From: Paenibacillus radicis (ex Gao et al. 2016)
Lineage (GTDB): Bacteria; Bacillota; Bacilli; Paenibacillales; Paenibacillaceae
DNA length: 64,000 nt
Reading direction: 5' to 3'
NCBI RefSeq assembly: GCF_014641555.1
Contig: NZ_BMHY01000019.1
Span: 23,533 to 87,532 of the forward strand
Under the pieces are notes generated by a model. The model was not told where the DNA came from. It saw only the letters and a list, made by a program, of their open reading frames with translations, and did not search any database. Position numbers and translations under genes: made by a program. Positions 16,955-24,320 of the stretch are shown here, piece after piece; the first letter of the stretch is position 1, and each line of letters opens with the position of its first letter.

Positions 16955-18580
16955 ATGGAAAAAGGATGGGGTGCGCTAGAGGCAGGCATGTTGTTGAACA
17001 ATAGATACCGCTTGCTGGAAAAGCTGGGCAGCGGGGGAATGGGGGCAGTATATGCAGCAGAGGATATCAAGCTGCACGGGAAGCTGCGCGCGGTAAAAGT
17101 TACGGCATCGGCCGGCTGGAGCGTCGGTCAGGAAAGCTCCATTGTCGAGGAAGCCTGGATGCTTGCCCGGCTTAATCATCCCAACCTTCCGCTTATCGTC
17201 GATTGCTTTACGATTCCAGATTGGGATGCCGGCGTAATCATTATGGACTACATACAAGGGGAGACTGTAAAGCACCGGTTTGAGCGGAACGGACAAAGAC
17301 TGCCTTTCCCTGAAGTGCTCGGCATTGCGATTCAGCTTTGCTCGGCGCTTGCATATTTGCACCGGCAGACGCCGCAAATCATTCATCGCGACTTGAAGCC
17401 CTCTAATGTCATGCTGGAGGAGAACGGGCATGTCCGGTTAATTGACTTCGGCATTGCCCGGCATTTCAAGAACGGCTCGACACAGGATACGGCACTGCTC
17501 GGCACTCCCGGCTTTAGCGCGCCCGAGCAGGCCAGCTATATGGGTCAAAGCGGCCCGCGAACCGATATTTACGGGTTAGGTGCGATGCTGTACTATTTAC
17601 TGAGCGGCGGGACCTATTTCCCATCGGGGCGGCACATAAGCCGACTTGATCCGATGCAGCAGCTTCAACCTGATGTGCCTGCAGCTTTCAAGACATTACT
17701 GGGAAAAATGACGCAGGATAAAGAGGAAAATCGGCCGCTTTCCATGTCCGAAGTAGAGGCTGCTTTAGTCCGGCTGAGAACAGAAAATAATGATAGAGAT
17801 AAAGACCGTCCTTCAAGCTTTTATTCAGTGAAGCAAAACCCGGTGACACGGGCAAATAAGAAAGTGCTAGCAGCGTTTGTGTCGCTATCCCCGGGAGCGG
17901 GTTCCACCTTCGCTTGTATTACGATGGCAAAGCTGCTTGCAAGAAGAGGCATAACGGTTACTGCGGTGGAATTCCCCACCATCCGGCCCGAGTGGCTGGC
18001 GCTGCTTGGCACAAATAGGAAGCAAGATGCTAATGAAAGATCCGGAGGACTGATGGAATGGCATTCCGGATCCGTCCGCTGGCTTGCTCAGCGCGGGCCT
18101 TTTTTCCAAGCGCAGCAAGGTGAACTGGAAAGACAGCTGGGAAACGAGACAGGTGTTACGCTGCTCGATATGGGCAGTTTGACAGGGATCGGAGGAGAAG
18201 AGGAGGGCTGGAGGCTGCTGGCATCCTGCCAAATCGTTTATGTCGTAGCAGATCCTTTTCCGTCAAGATGGAGCAATGATAGATTACAACAGCTGTACCG
18301 GCTGAAAGCTGAGCTTGAAGCAAGGGGAGGCAAGCTGCACTGGCTTGCGAATAAGTCTGTCCGGTTCAATCGGCGCTCCGAATGGATAGCGATGCTGCCG
18401 GGCAATCCGCAAGCGAGTATACCGCTGTTGCCTCAAGAACGTTGGCTCCAAGTGCTATGGTCGGGACGCTGGGCGACGGAAGATACAGCTCTTCGCAAGG
18501 TGCTGGAGAAAACGCTAAACCCGGTATTAGCCGACATTGAAAAGGAGCTCCATACAAAGCAAAAGCAATCCGTGTTATAA
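16955..18580 (+). CDS. Ser/Thr protein kinase fused to a MinD/CpaE-like pseudo-ATPase
   Basis: Residues about 15-270 form a Hanks-type kinase: the glycine loop LGSGGMGAVY, Lys in R-A-V-K-V-T, the catalytic loop HRDLKPSNVM (H144-D146), DFG in L-I-D-F-G-I-A and the A-P-E-Q activation segment. Transmembrane and PASTA parts of PrkC-type kinases are absent, so it is soluble. From about 305 a second domain begins K-V-L-A-A-F-V-S-L-S-P-G-A-G-S-T. It looks like a ParA/MinD strand-loop whose Walker A lysines are missing, and continues with L-L-D-M-G-S-L and I-V-Y-V-V-A-D-P. It probably no longer hydrolyses ATP and may bind a partner. AAAGGAGG sits ideally before ATG 16955. A two-component pair follows. 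Confidence 0.82.
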   Translation: MEKGWGALEAGMLLNNRYRLLEKLGSGGMGAVYAAEDIKLHGKLRAVKVTASAGWSVGQESSIVEEAWMLARLNHPNLPLIVDCFTIPDWDAGVIIMDYIQGETVKHRFERNGQRLPFPEVLGIAIQLCSALAYLHRQTPQIIHRDLKPSNVMLEENGHVRLIDFGIARHFKNGSTQDTALLGTPGFSAPEQASYMGQSGPRTDIYGLGAMLYYLLSGGTYFPSGRHISRLDPMQQLQPDVPAAFKTLLGKMTQDKEENRPLSMSEVEAALVRLRTENNDRDKDRPSSFYSVKQNPVTRANKKVLAAFVSLSPGAGSTFACITMAKLLARRGITVTAVEFPTIRPEWLALLGTNRKQDANERSGGLMEWHSGSVRWLAQRGPFFQAQQGELERQLGNETGVTLLDMGSLTGIGGEEEGWRLLASCQIVYVVADPFPSRWSNDRLQQLYRLKAELEARGGKLHWLANKSVRFNRRSEWIAMLPGNPQASIPLLPQERWLQVLWSGRWATEDTALRKVLEKTLNPVLADIEKELHTKQKQSVL

Positions 18581-18741
18581 TTATACAGGTGACCTACGGT
18601 CCTACTTGGCCGGGGTGCTGCGAACTATTAATATGGTGGGCAACCAGTGACCTCCGGGATGCTTGCATTTGAATAATAGCTTCATTATGATGAAGAAAAA
18701 AAGAGTCTATAGGACAATTAGGGAAGCAGGTGAACATCAAG

Positions 18742-19440
18742 ATGAGCGATCGCGTATTAGTTGTCGAAGATGAAGCGGGGATTGCCCGCGTATTACAGCT
18801 GGAGCTGGAGCATGAAGGCTATACAGTCGGCTCGGCCGCAGACGGCAGAACCGGATACGAAATGGCTTCGTCCGGTGATTGGGAGCTCGTGCTGCTGGAT
18901 GTTATGCTGCCAGAGCTGAACGGAATTGAAGTGCTCAGAAGGCTGAGGCAGGCGGGGAATCCAGTGCCGGTTATTTTGCTGACGGCGAGGGATACGGTTC
19001 CTGATAAGGTCAGCGGCTTTGAGCATGGCGCCAATGATTATATTACGAAGCCTTTTGCGATGGAGGAGCTGCTTGCGCGTGTCCGCAACATTTTGCGCAT
19101 ATTCCAGCAGTATCCGAAGGAGTCCGAAGGTTCAGACCAGATCAAAGTAGGCGACTTGACGATTGAGCTGCGCACCCGCAAGGTGTATCGCAAAGATATC
19201 GTAATCGAGCTGACGCCAAGGGAATTCGAGCTGCTCGTTTATTTGGTGGAGAACAAAAATATAGAAAAATCACGTGAGGATATTTTATCAGAAGTATGGG
19301 GCTATGATTTTATCGGCGAGACGAATCTTGTGGACGTGTATATCCGTTATTTGCGTCAAAAGCTGGACAAGGGGTACCGGCATAAGCTGATTCATACGGT
19401 TCGCGGAGTCGGTTATATGATTAAGGAGCCAGATGCATGA
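18742..19440 (+). CDS. OmpR-family response regulator
   Basis: Receiver domain with acidic pair E-D-E, phospho-acceptor D53 in L-L-D-V-M-L-P-E, Thr in L-L-T-A-R and Lys in Y-I-T-K-P-F. It is followed by a winged-helix DNA-binding domain (L-T-P-R-E-F-E-L-L, then V-D-V-Y-I-R-Y-L-R, ending G-V-G-Y-M-I). I chose ATG 18742 with GCAGGTG upstream. GTG 18730 in the same frame is also possible. The stop overlaps the histidine kinase start as ATGA. The target genes are unknown. The pair heads a run of same-strand genes through 23865. Confidence 0.9.
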   Translation: MSDRVLVVEDEAGIARVLQLELEHEGYTVGSAADGRTGYEMASSGDWELVLLDVMLPELNGIEVLRRLRQAGNPVPVILLTARDTVPDKVSGFEHGANDYITKPFAMEELLARVRNILRIFQQYPKESEGSDQIKVGDLTIELRTRKVYRKDIVIELTPREFELLVYLVENKNIEKSREDILSEVWGYDFIGETNLVDVYIRYLRQKLDKGYRHKLIHTVRGVGYMIKEPDA

Positions 19441-20792
19441 CGCTGCGCAAAAGGTTTACGCTGTTTACGATCTTCTGGCTCATCTTCATCCTGATTTTAT
19501 TTAATATTTTCGTCTATTTTTACGTGATCAAGATTACGACGGAAAGCGAAGAACGGGTAATCGGAAATAAAGTGAACCTTATGTTAGAAAATCCGCTCAT
19601 TCAGCACGGGAAAGGGATCTATGATCCCGATTTGCTGAGTGAGTATTATAATGTAAATGAAATGATCCGGATCGTCCAGCCGGACAACAAGGTTGTCAAC
19701 ATAACCGGCTCTGATCCGGTTCTGCTTAACTTGCCTGTAGCATTCCAGCGGCAGCATGACACGGGCATGATCTCCAAAGGCAACGAGCGGATTCTATATA
19801 TGCGCGTTCCTATCTTCAACGGGCCCGATATCGTGGCGATGCTGGAAGTGAACCGGGTGCTCAACGAGCTTGACGATTATTTGCAAATTTTGGTGGCTGC
19901 ATTGACTGTAACGAGCGTCGGCGCCATTTTATTTGCTATCTTCGGCACATACTGGTTCACCTCACGATTGACCGCGCCGATGCAGCAGATGGTCAATACG
20001 ATGCGTGAAATCGACCGAAGCGGCAAGCTTCGTAAAATCGAGACGTCCAGCCAGGAGGAATCCGCAGAACTGCAGCAGCTCGTTCGGGCGTTCAATCAGA
20101 TGATCGAACGGCTGGACCGGACGTTTGCCCGGCAAAAGCAGTTTGTGGCCGATGCCTCCCATGAGCTAAAAACGCCGCTTACGGTCATCAGCAGCTATGC
20201 AGGTATGCTGAAGCGTTGGGGCCGCGATGATGAGAACATACGGAATGAAGCGATCGAAGCAATCGATCGCGAGACGACAAGGCTGCAAAGCTTGACGAAG
20301 TCGATGCTTATGCTCGCGGAAGCGGAGCAGGAGGATTGGCTGCGTCAGGAGCTATTCGATGTGGTACATGTCGTGAACGAATTGGCCGGCATGCTGCAGA
20401 CAACGTTCCAGCGCCCGATTCGGGTGAAGGCGATGTCCAAGGTCGTTCGGATGTACGGCGATAAAGATAAAATTAGACAGCTGCTTGTTATTCTGCTTGA
20501 TAATGCGATCAAATACAGCAAGGACCCTATTGAGGTGTCCGTATCGCTGATGAAGAATATCGTCAAGATCGAAGTGAAGGATAAGGGGATCGGCATACCG
20601 GAAAATGAGATTCCGCATATGTTCGAGCGTTTCTATCGCGTAGACGGCGCGAGAAGCAGGGCGACCGGCGGTGTCGGCCTTGGCCTCTCTATCGCCAAGC
20701 GGATTGTCGACTTGCATGAGGGCAAAATCGACGTATTCAGTCTGCCGGATCTCGGAACAACGATCGCCATTCAGTTCAAGCAGCGGAAGTAA
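19437..20792 (+). CDS. membrane sensor histidine kinase
   Basis: A 451-residue sensor, partner of the preceding regulator. The first transmembrane helix is at about 10-32 and an extracytoplasmic domain of some 125 residues follows. The second helix is at about 155-180, then HAMP (F-T-S-R-L-T-A-P-M-Q-Q-M) and HisKA with the phospho-His in DASHELKTPLTV (H242). The ATPase has N, G1 and G2 boxes in ILLDNAIKYS, KDKGIGIPENE and GVGLGLSIAKRIVDLH. The signal cannot be predicted. Confidence 0.9.
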   Translation: MTLRKRFTLFTIFWLIFILILFNIFVYFYVIKITTESEERVIGNKVNLMLENPLIQHGKGIYDPDLLSEYYNVNEMIRIVQPDNKVVNITGSDPVLLNLPVAFQRQHDTGMISKGNERILYMRVPIFNGPDIVAMLEVNRVLNELDDYLQILVAALTVTSVGAILFAIFGTYWFTSRLTAPMQQMVNTMREIDRSGKLRKIETSSQEESAELQQLVRAFNQMIERLDRTFARQKQFVADASHELKTPLTVISSYAGMLKRWGRDDENIRNEAIEAIDRETTRLQSLTKSMLMLAEAEQEDWLRQELFDVVHVVNELAGMLQTTFQRPIRVKAMSKVVRMYGDKDKIRQLLVILLDNAIKYSKDPIEVSVSLMKNIVKIEVKDKGIGIPENEIPHMFERFYRVDGARSRATGGVGLGLSIAKRIVDLHEGKIDVFSLPDLGTTIAIQFKQRK

Positions 20793-20807
20793 AGGGGAAT
20801 AGAATTG

Positions 20808-21668
20808 ATGAAATATCGGGTCGCTTCGGTTCAATATCAACTGGCGGATATTAGCTCCTTCGAGCAGTTCGCCGAGCAAGTAACGCACTATGTGCGCAAT
20901 GCCTCGGAATACGGAACGCAGTTCCTGTTGTTTCCGGAATTTTTGACGACGCAGCTGCTTTCTATCGGGGACGAGAGCGGGCAAGCGCTGCCGATCGGCA
21001 GACTTCCCGAGTTTACAGATCGCTATGAGCAGCTGTTCCAGTCGCTTGCTTCGGAATACGATATGTATATCGTCGGCGGCACGCATGTTGTGAAAGCAGG
21101 AGAGGGCAAATGGCAAAATACGGCGCATTTGTTCCATCCAAAAGGTAAAATCGACCGGCAGCCGAAAATTCATCTGACACCTACAGAGGTATCTGAGTGG
21201 AATATGTCGCCGGGCGACGGTCTGCAGGTGTTTGAGACCGAGTTCGGAACGATCGGCATGCTGACCTGCTACGATATTGAATTTCCGGAGATCGTCCGTA
21301 TGGCGAGAGCCAAAGGGGCGGACGTTATTTTCTGTCCATCCTGTACGGATGACAGACACGGATTCTATCGTGTTCGTTACTGCTGCCATGCGCGTGCAGT
21401 GGAAAATCAAATCTATATCGTCACGACAGGTACGGTCGGCGCGCTGCGCAAGGTCGATTTCATGCGTGCGAACTTCGGGCAAGCGGCAATTATTGCGCCG
21501 AATGATATTCCATTCCCGCCAGCCGGCATCTTGAGCGAAGGCATCATTAACGACGATATGCTGGTCGTTGCGGATCTGGATTTGCAATTGCTGGAGGATG
21601 TGCGTGCAGGCGGTTCTGTAACGACCTGGCGCGACCGCCGTACTGATCTCTACTCGGATTGGTCCTAG
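20808..21668 (+). CDS. carbon-nitrogen hydrolase (nitrilase superfamily)
   Basis: Omega-amidase/nitrilase-fold hydrolase with the Glu-Lys-Cys triad: Glu in L-F-P-E-F-L, Lys in R-Q-P-K-I-H-L-T-P-T-E and Cys in M-L-T-C-Y-D-I-E-F-P-E. The 286 residues are normal for a single-domain member that cleaves an amide. The substrate is not evident, since several branches share these motifs. ATG 20808 has AAAGGGG upstream, and a preceding TTG is less likely. It lies 15 bases after the histidine kinase, so it is in the same operon. Confidence 0.85.
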   Translation: MKYRVASVQYQLADISSFEQFAEQVTHYVRNASEYGTQFLLFPEFLTTQLLSIGDESGQALPIGRLPEFTDRYEQLFQSLASEYDMYIVGGTHVVKAGEGKWQNTAHLFHPKGKIDRQPKIHLTPTEVSEWNMSPGDGLQVFETEFGTIGMLTCYDIEFPEIVRMARAKGADVIFCPSCTDDRHGFYRVRYCCHARAVENQIYIVTTGTVGALRKVDFMRANFGQAAIIAPNDIPFPPAGILSEGIINDDMLVVADLDLQLLEDVRAGGSVTTWRDRRTDLYSDWS

Positions 21669-21693
21669 AGTTAACGTGAAGGAGGACAATGCG

Positions 21694-22377
21694 ATGCATA
21701 AAAGCTTCTACGTATTTAACGGGGTTAACGGAAAGGCTGCTCCTGTTAAAACGGTGATCCGCCAGTACACGGAGCGGGACTTCGAGGCGATGATCGACGT
21801 GCAGCGGGAGAGCTTTCCTCCCCCGTATCCGGAAGAGCTCTGGTGGAGCAAGGATCAAATGATCGAGCATATCAGCCGATTTCCGCAAGGCGCTTTGTGC
21901 GCTGAAATAGGCGGACGCATTGTTGGCTCCATGACCGGGTTAATGATTGACATGAAGGATTATGGCCATGATCACAGCTGGGAAACGATAACGGATAACG
22001 GTTATATCCGTAATCATAATCCGAACGGTGATACTCTGTACGTCGCTGACATTTGCGTCATACCGGAATATCGGAAGACAGGTATCGGGAAGTGGCTGAT
22101 GCAGTCTATGTATGAGACTGTCGTGCAGCTTGGCCTAGGCAGATTGCTTGGCGCAGGCCGGATGCCGGGTTACCATCTGTACGCCGCTGAGCTTACGCCA
22201 GATCAATATGTCGACCGGGTTATGGCAGGCGAGCTTCAGGATCCGGTCATCAATTTCTTGCTGCGCTGCGGAAGAACGCCGATTGGCATTGCGGCCAATT
22301 ATTTGGATGATGAGCAATCCGGCAATTTTGCCGTACTTATGGAATGGAGAAATCCGTTTACTACATATTCGGAATGA
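21694..22377 (+). CDS. GNAT-family N-acetyltransferase
   Basis: A 227-residue GNAT protein. The N-terminal strand-helix is T-V-I-R-Q-Y-T-E-R-D-F-E. Motif A, with the acetyl-CoA loop, is V-I-P-E-Y-R-K-T-G-I-G-K-W-L-M, the R/Q-xx-G-x-G/A form. AAGGAGG precedes ATG 21694, which beats the GTG at 21676. The nitrilase relative upstream and a second GNAT downstream suggest a shared acyl/amide pathway. In some bacteria nitrilase and GNAT are even fused. The substrate is unknown. Confidence 0.82.
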   Translation: MHKSFYVFNGVNGKAAPVKTVIRQYTERDFEAMIDVQRESFPPPYPEELWWSKDQMIEHISRFPQGALCAEIGGRIVGSMTGLMIDMKDYGHDHSWETITDNGYIRNHNPNGDTLYVADICVIPEYRKTGIGKWLMQSMYETVVQLGLGRLLGAGRMPGYHLYAAELTPDQYVDRVMAGELQDPVINFLLRCGRTPIGIAANYLDDEQSGNFAVLMEWRNPFTTYSE

Positions 22378-22402
22378 GGAACATCAGAGAGGAGCTTAAG
22401 CC

Positions 22403-23077
22403 ATGATCTATCATCGTATTACCTCGATTGAGGACCCTTATTTTGCAGAGCTTCACAAGCTGCTTGGACGTATTTTTCCGCCGGAGGAAGTTCTTGCTTA
22501 TGAGCTCTGGAAGGAGCCTTTGGAGGACCCGACCGTTCATGTCTATGTCGCTGTGGAGAACGGTGAGGTTGTTGGTTCGACCGAATACCGCTATTACCCT
22601 CACCTTCGTGTCGCGATGACGGACTTTACGATTATTGGTGAGCATTCCAAAGGAATCGGCCGTTTTCTGATGCGCAACCGGGAGAAGGATTTGGCACGGC
22701 TTGCCCAGCAATCGGGAACAGAGCCGCTTGGTATGTTTGCGGAAATCTACAACCCTTACGACAGCGGAGAGCAACACAGCTTTGGCGGCGTAACACCAAT
22801 GAGCCCGTTCGTACGCCGTGAGGTGCTGTCGCATATGGGCTATAAACGATTGGCAATCGACTATGTTCACCCGTCCTGGGATCATGAAGGCCAAGCGGTT
22901 GAAGGGTTGAATCTTAGCTTTCTCCCAACCGATGAAGACCGGACTTCGATTCCTGCTGCACTCGTAGCAACGTTTCTCGAGGGGTACTATTCGGCGCTGC
23001 CTAACAAGCCGGAGGCCTGGCTGGCGATGATGGACCGGCTCCGCGGATTGGAGCAAGTCGAGCTGCTGCCGATATGA
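22403..23077 (+). CDS. GNAT-like acetyltransferase family protein
   Basis: A 224-residue protein with the GNAT core pattern: V-Y-V-A-V-E-N-G-E-V-V-G-S-T-E-Y, then D-F-T-I-I-G-E-H-S-K-G-I-G-R-F-L-M, where K-G-I-G stands for the acetyl-CoA loop. The C-terminal part (N-P-Y-D-S-G-E-Q, Y-V-H-P-S-W) is not ordinary GNAT and may hold the substrate site. The start has GAGAGGAG upstream. Its stop overlaps the next gene as ATGA. A paralogous role to the preceding acetyltransferase is likely but unproven. Confidence 0.7.
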   Translation: MIYHRITSIEDPYFAELHKLLGRIFPPEEVLAYELWKEPLEDPTVHVYVAVENGEVVGSTEYRYYPHLRVAMTDFTIIGEHSKGIGRFLMRNREKDLARLAQQSGTEPLGMFAEIYNPYDSGEQHSFGGVTPMSPFVRREVLSHMGYKRLAIDYVHPSWDHEGQAVEGLNLSFLPTDEDRTSIPAALVATFLEGYYSALPNKPEAWLAMMDRLRGLEQVELLPI

Positions 23078-23865
23078 CGAAGCTGATTTTCCGCGGCACG
23101 GGCGATTCGATGGGCGTGCCGCGCGTATACTGCGATTGTGAGGTTTGCTCGGAAGCTAGATCGGCAGACGGCGGTATCAACCGCAGGCTTCGTTCGCTGG
23201 TGCAGATCGAGGAAACCGGCAGCGGAACGACGTTAATCGATTGCGGTCCGGATTGGGGTAAACAGATGGAAGCCGCAAGCTTGCGTACGGTAGATCAAAT
23301 CTTGCTGACCCATGCTCATTTCGATCATATTGGCGGGCTTGTGGAATGGGCGGATGCATGCAGATGGCTGGGCAAAAGCGGCCAGGCTTTCGCTCCGGCA
23401 GAGGTTATTGCGGAAATCAACGAACGTTTTCCATGGCTTCAGCGGCAAATTCATTTCACTGCAAATGACGAACCGATGGAGCTGGGAAGCTGGCGGATTT
23501 CCTGCTGGCGGGTAAACCACGGCAAGAACGGTTACTCCTATGCTTACAGGTTTGATCATCTGTCAAAGGCATACAGCTGGGTGTATTGCTCGGATGCTAT
23601 TGGTCTGACGGAAGATCAGCAGAAGCCGCTTTACGGCCTTGATCTGCTCGTGCTAGGAACCAGCTTTTATAAAGAGAACTTTGCTTATGAGACGAGGTCA
23701 GTCTACGACGTCACGGAAGCTATGGACTTGATTAAGCTCTGGAAGCCGCGTCAAGTTTATTTCACACATATGTCGCATGATATTGATCTTCGCCGGGACT
23801 ACGGTCTTCCGTCACATTTGCGGTTTGCAGAAGCTGGTCTGGAGATTGGTCTAGAGCCTATTTGA
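23074..23865 (+). CDS. PhnP-like metallo-beta-lactamase-fold hydrolase
   Basis: Metal-dependent hydrolase of the PhnP branch. It starts L-I-F-R-G-T-G-D-S-M-G-V-P. A cysteine group C-D-C-E-V-C probably binds a structural zinc, as in E. coli PhnP, a phosphoribosyl 1,2-cyclic phosphodiesterase. The active-site motif is T-H-A-H-F-D-H, and later ligands are in Y-C-S-D-A and F-T-H-M-S-H. No other phosphonate genes are near, so the substrate may be another cyclic phosphodiester. It overlaps the preceding stop by four bases, which suggests one operon from the response regulator onward. Its own stop overlaps a promoter for the mutS2-like leader. Confidence 0.82.
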   Translation: MTKLIFRGTGDSMGVPRVYCDCEVCSEARSADGGINRRLRSLVQIEETGSGTTLIDCGPDWGKQMEAASLRTVDQILLTHAHFDHIGGLVEWADACRWLGKSGQAFAPAEVIAEINERFPWLQRQIHFTANDEPMELGSWRISCWRVNHGKNGYSYAYRFDHLSKAYSWVYCSDAIGLTEDQQKPLYGLDLLVLGTSFYKENFAYETRSVYDVTEAMDLIKLWKPRQVYFTHMSHDIDLRRDYGLPSHLRFAEAGLEIGLEPI

Positions 23866-23890
23866 CAACCTGCATGAATTGGATTAAATT
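23862..23890 (+). promoter_or_regulatory. promoter of the mutS2-like leader
   Basis: TTGACA (23862-23867), exactly 17 bases, then TAAATT (23885-23890): a perfect -35 with a 4 of 6 -10. The -35 overlaps the stop codon of the preceding gene. Transcription would start near 23897, about 420 bases before the mutS2-like coding region. Confidence 0.6.
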
Positions 23891-23930
23891 GAATATATAG
23901 TTTAACTGTCATTTGGAAGGGGCAATTTTA

Positions 23931-23957
23931 ATGATTACAGGTGTTCTTAACTCCTAA
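23931..23957 (+). CDS. possible 8-codon leader peptide MITGVLNS
   Basis: GGAAGGGG ends 8 bases before ATG 23931, and the frame reads M-I-T-G-V-L-N-S-stop. Most of its codons from 23941 on form the left arm of a 13-bp helix with 24068-24080, so a ribosome sitting here would prevent that helix. A 37-codon GTG frame (23941-24054) starts inside it but has no ribosome site. No protein data support either. Confidence 0.4.
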   Translation: MITGVLNS

Positions 23958-24080
23958 ATTGGATAAATCGGATTTAATCCGGCTGAGCGATGCTTCATCA
24001 GGCTTGTTCAATTCGTATGAATTGGCATGCTTATATTGCTTTGTCCCATGTTAAATTCCGGTACCAAGGGTTAAGAACAT
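23941..24080 (+). ncRNA. structured leader RNA closed by a 13-bp long-range helix
   Basis: Bases 23941-23953 pair with 24068-24080 (11 Watson-Crick and 2 G-U pairs), enclosing about 115 bases. The enclosed part has local hairpins CGGAT/ATCCG at 23969-23981 and CAATTC-GTAT-GAATTG at 24009-24024. A further hairpin follows at 24088-24112 (CCGC...TGAC-ATTA-GTCA-GCGG), directly before a terminator. This multi-branched layout resembles a riboswitch or a ribosome-dependent attenuator. I do not recognise the conserved core of any known class, and T-box, SAM, purine, TPP and FMN motifs are not seen. Confidence 0.55.
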
Positions 24081-24118
24081 GTGGATTCCGCCTAAATGAC
24101 ATTAGTCAGCGGCCTATC

Positions 24119-24147
24119 ACCGTGCTCTTTCGAGCACGGTTTTTTTA
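24119..24147 (+). terminator. first intrinsic terminator of the mutS2-like leader
   Basis: Perfect stem CCGTGCTC/GAGCACGG with a TTTC loop, followed by seven T. It lies about 220 bases after the predicted transcription start and about 175 before the coding region, so it must be read through for expression from the upstream promoter. Confidence 0.85.
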
Positions 24148-24248
24148 TTTGCATAATAAGCGGGATGAGGATCAGCCTAGTGAGGGCTCTAGCTCTGTTG
24201 CTATTTCCGTCTTATCGTTTGCATTTAACTGGGATAGCTGACAAATGG

Positions 24249-24289
24249 AACAGGAATGGAGCGCATAGCGTTCTGTTCCTGTTTTTTTG
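24249..24289 (+). terminator. second intrinsic terminator, just before the mutS2-like ribosome site
   Basis: A 16-bp stem with three G-U pairs: AACAGGAA/TTCCTGTT at the base and a GGAGCGC-ATA-GCGTTC top. Seven T follow. It ends about 16 bases before AAGGAG. I see no convincing promoter between the two terminators, so this looks like a second control point. Confidence 0.8.
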
Positions 24290-24320
24290 TTTTTATATGA
24301 AAAAAAGGAGCTGGATGAAA

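Noticed and set aside
18581..18741. riboswitch between the kinase and the response regulator
   Set aside because: Some repeated bits (GGTGACCT, AGTGACCT) are present, but I find no terminator, no long helix and no known aptamer core.
24096..24320. N-terminal extension of the mutS2-like protein (75 more codons)
   Set aside because: The frame crosses both leader terminators and encodes a hydrophobic, atypical stretch. The AAGGAG site fits ATG 24321.
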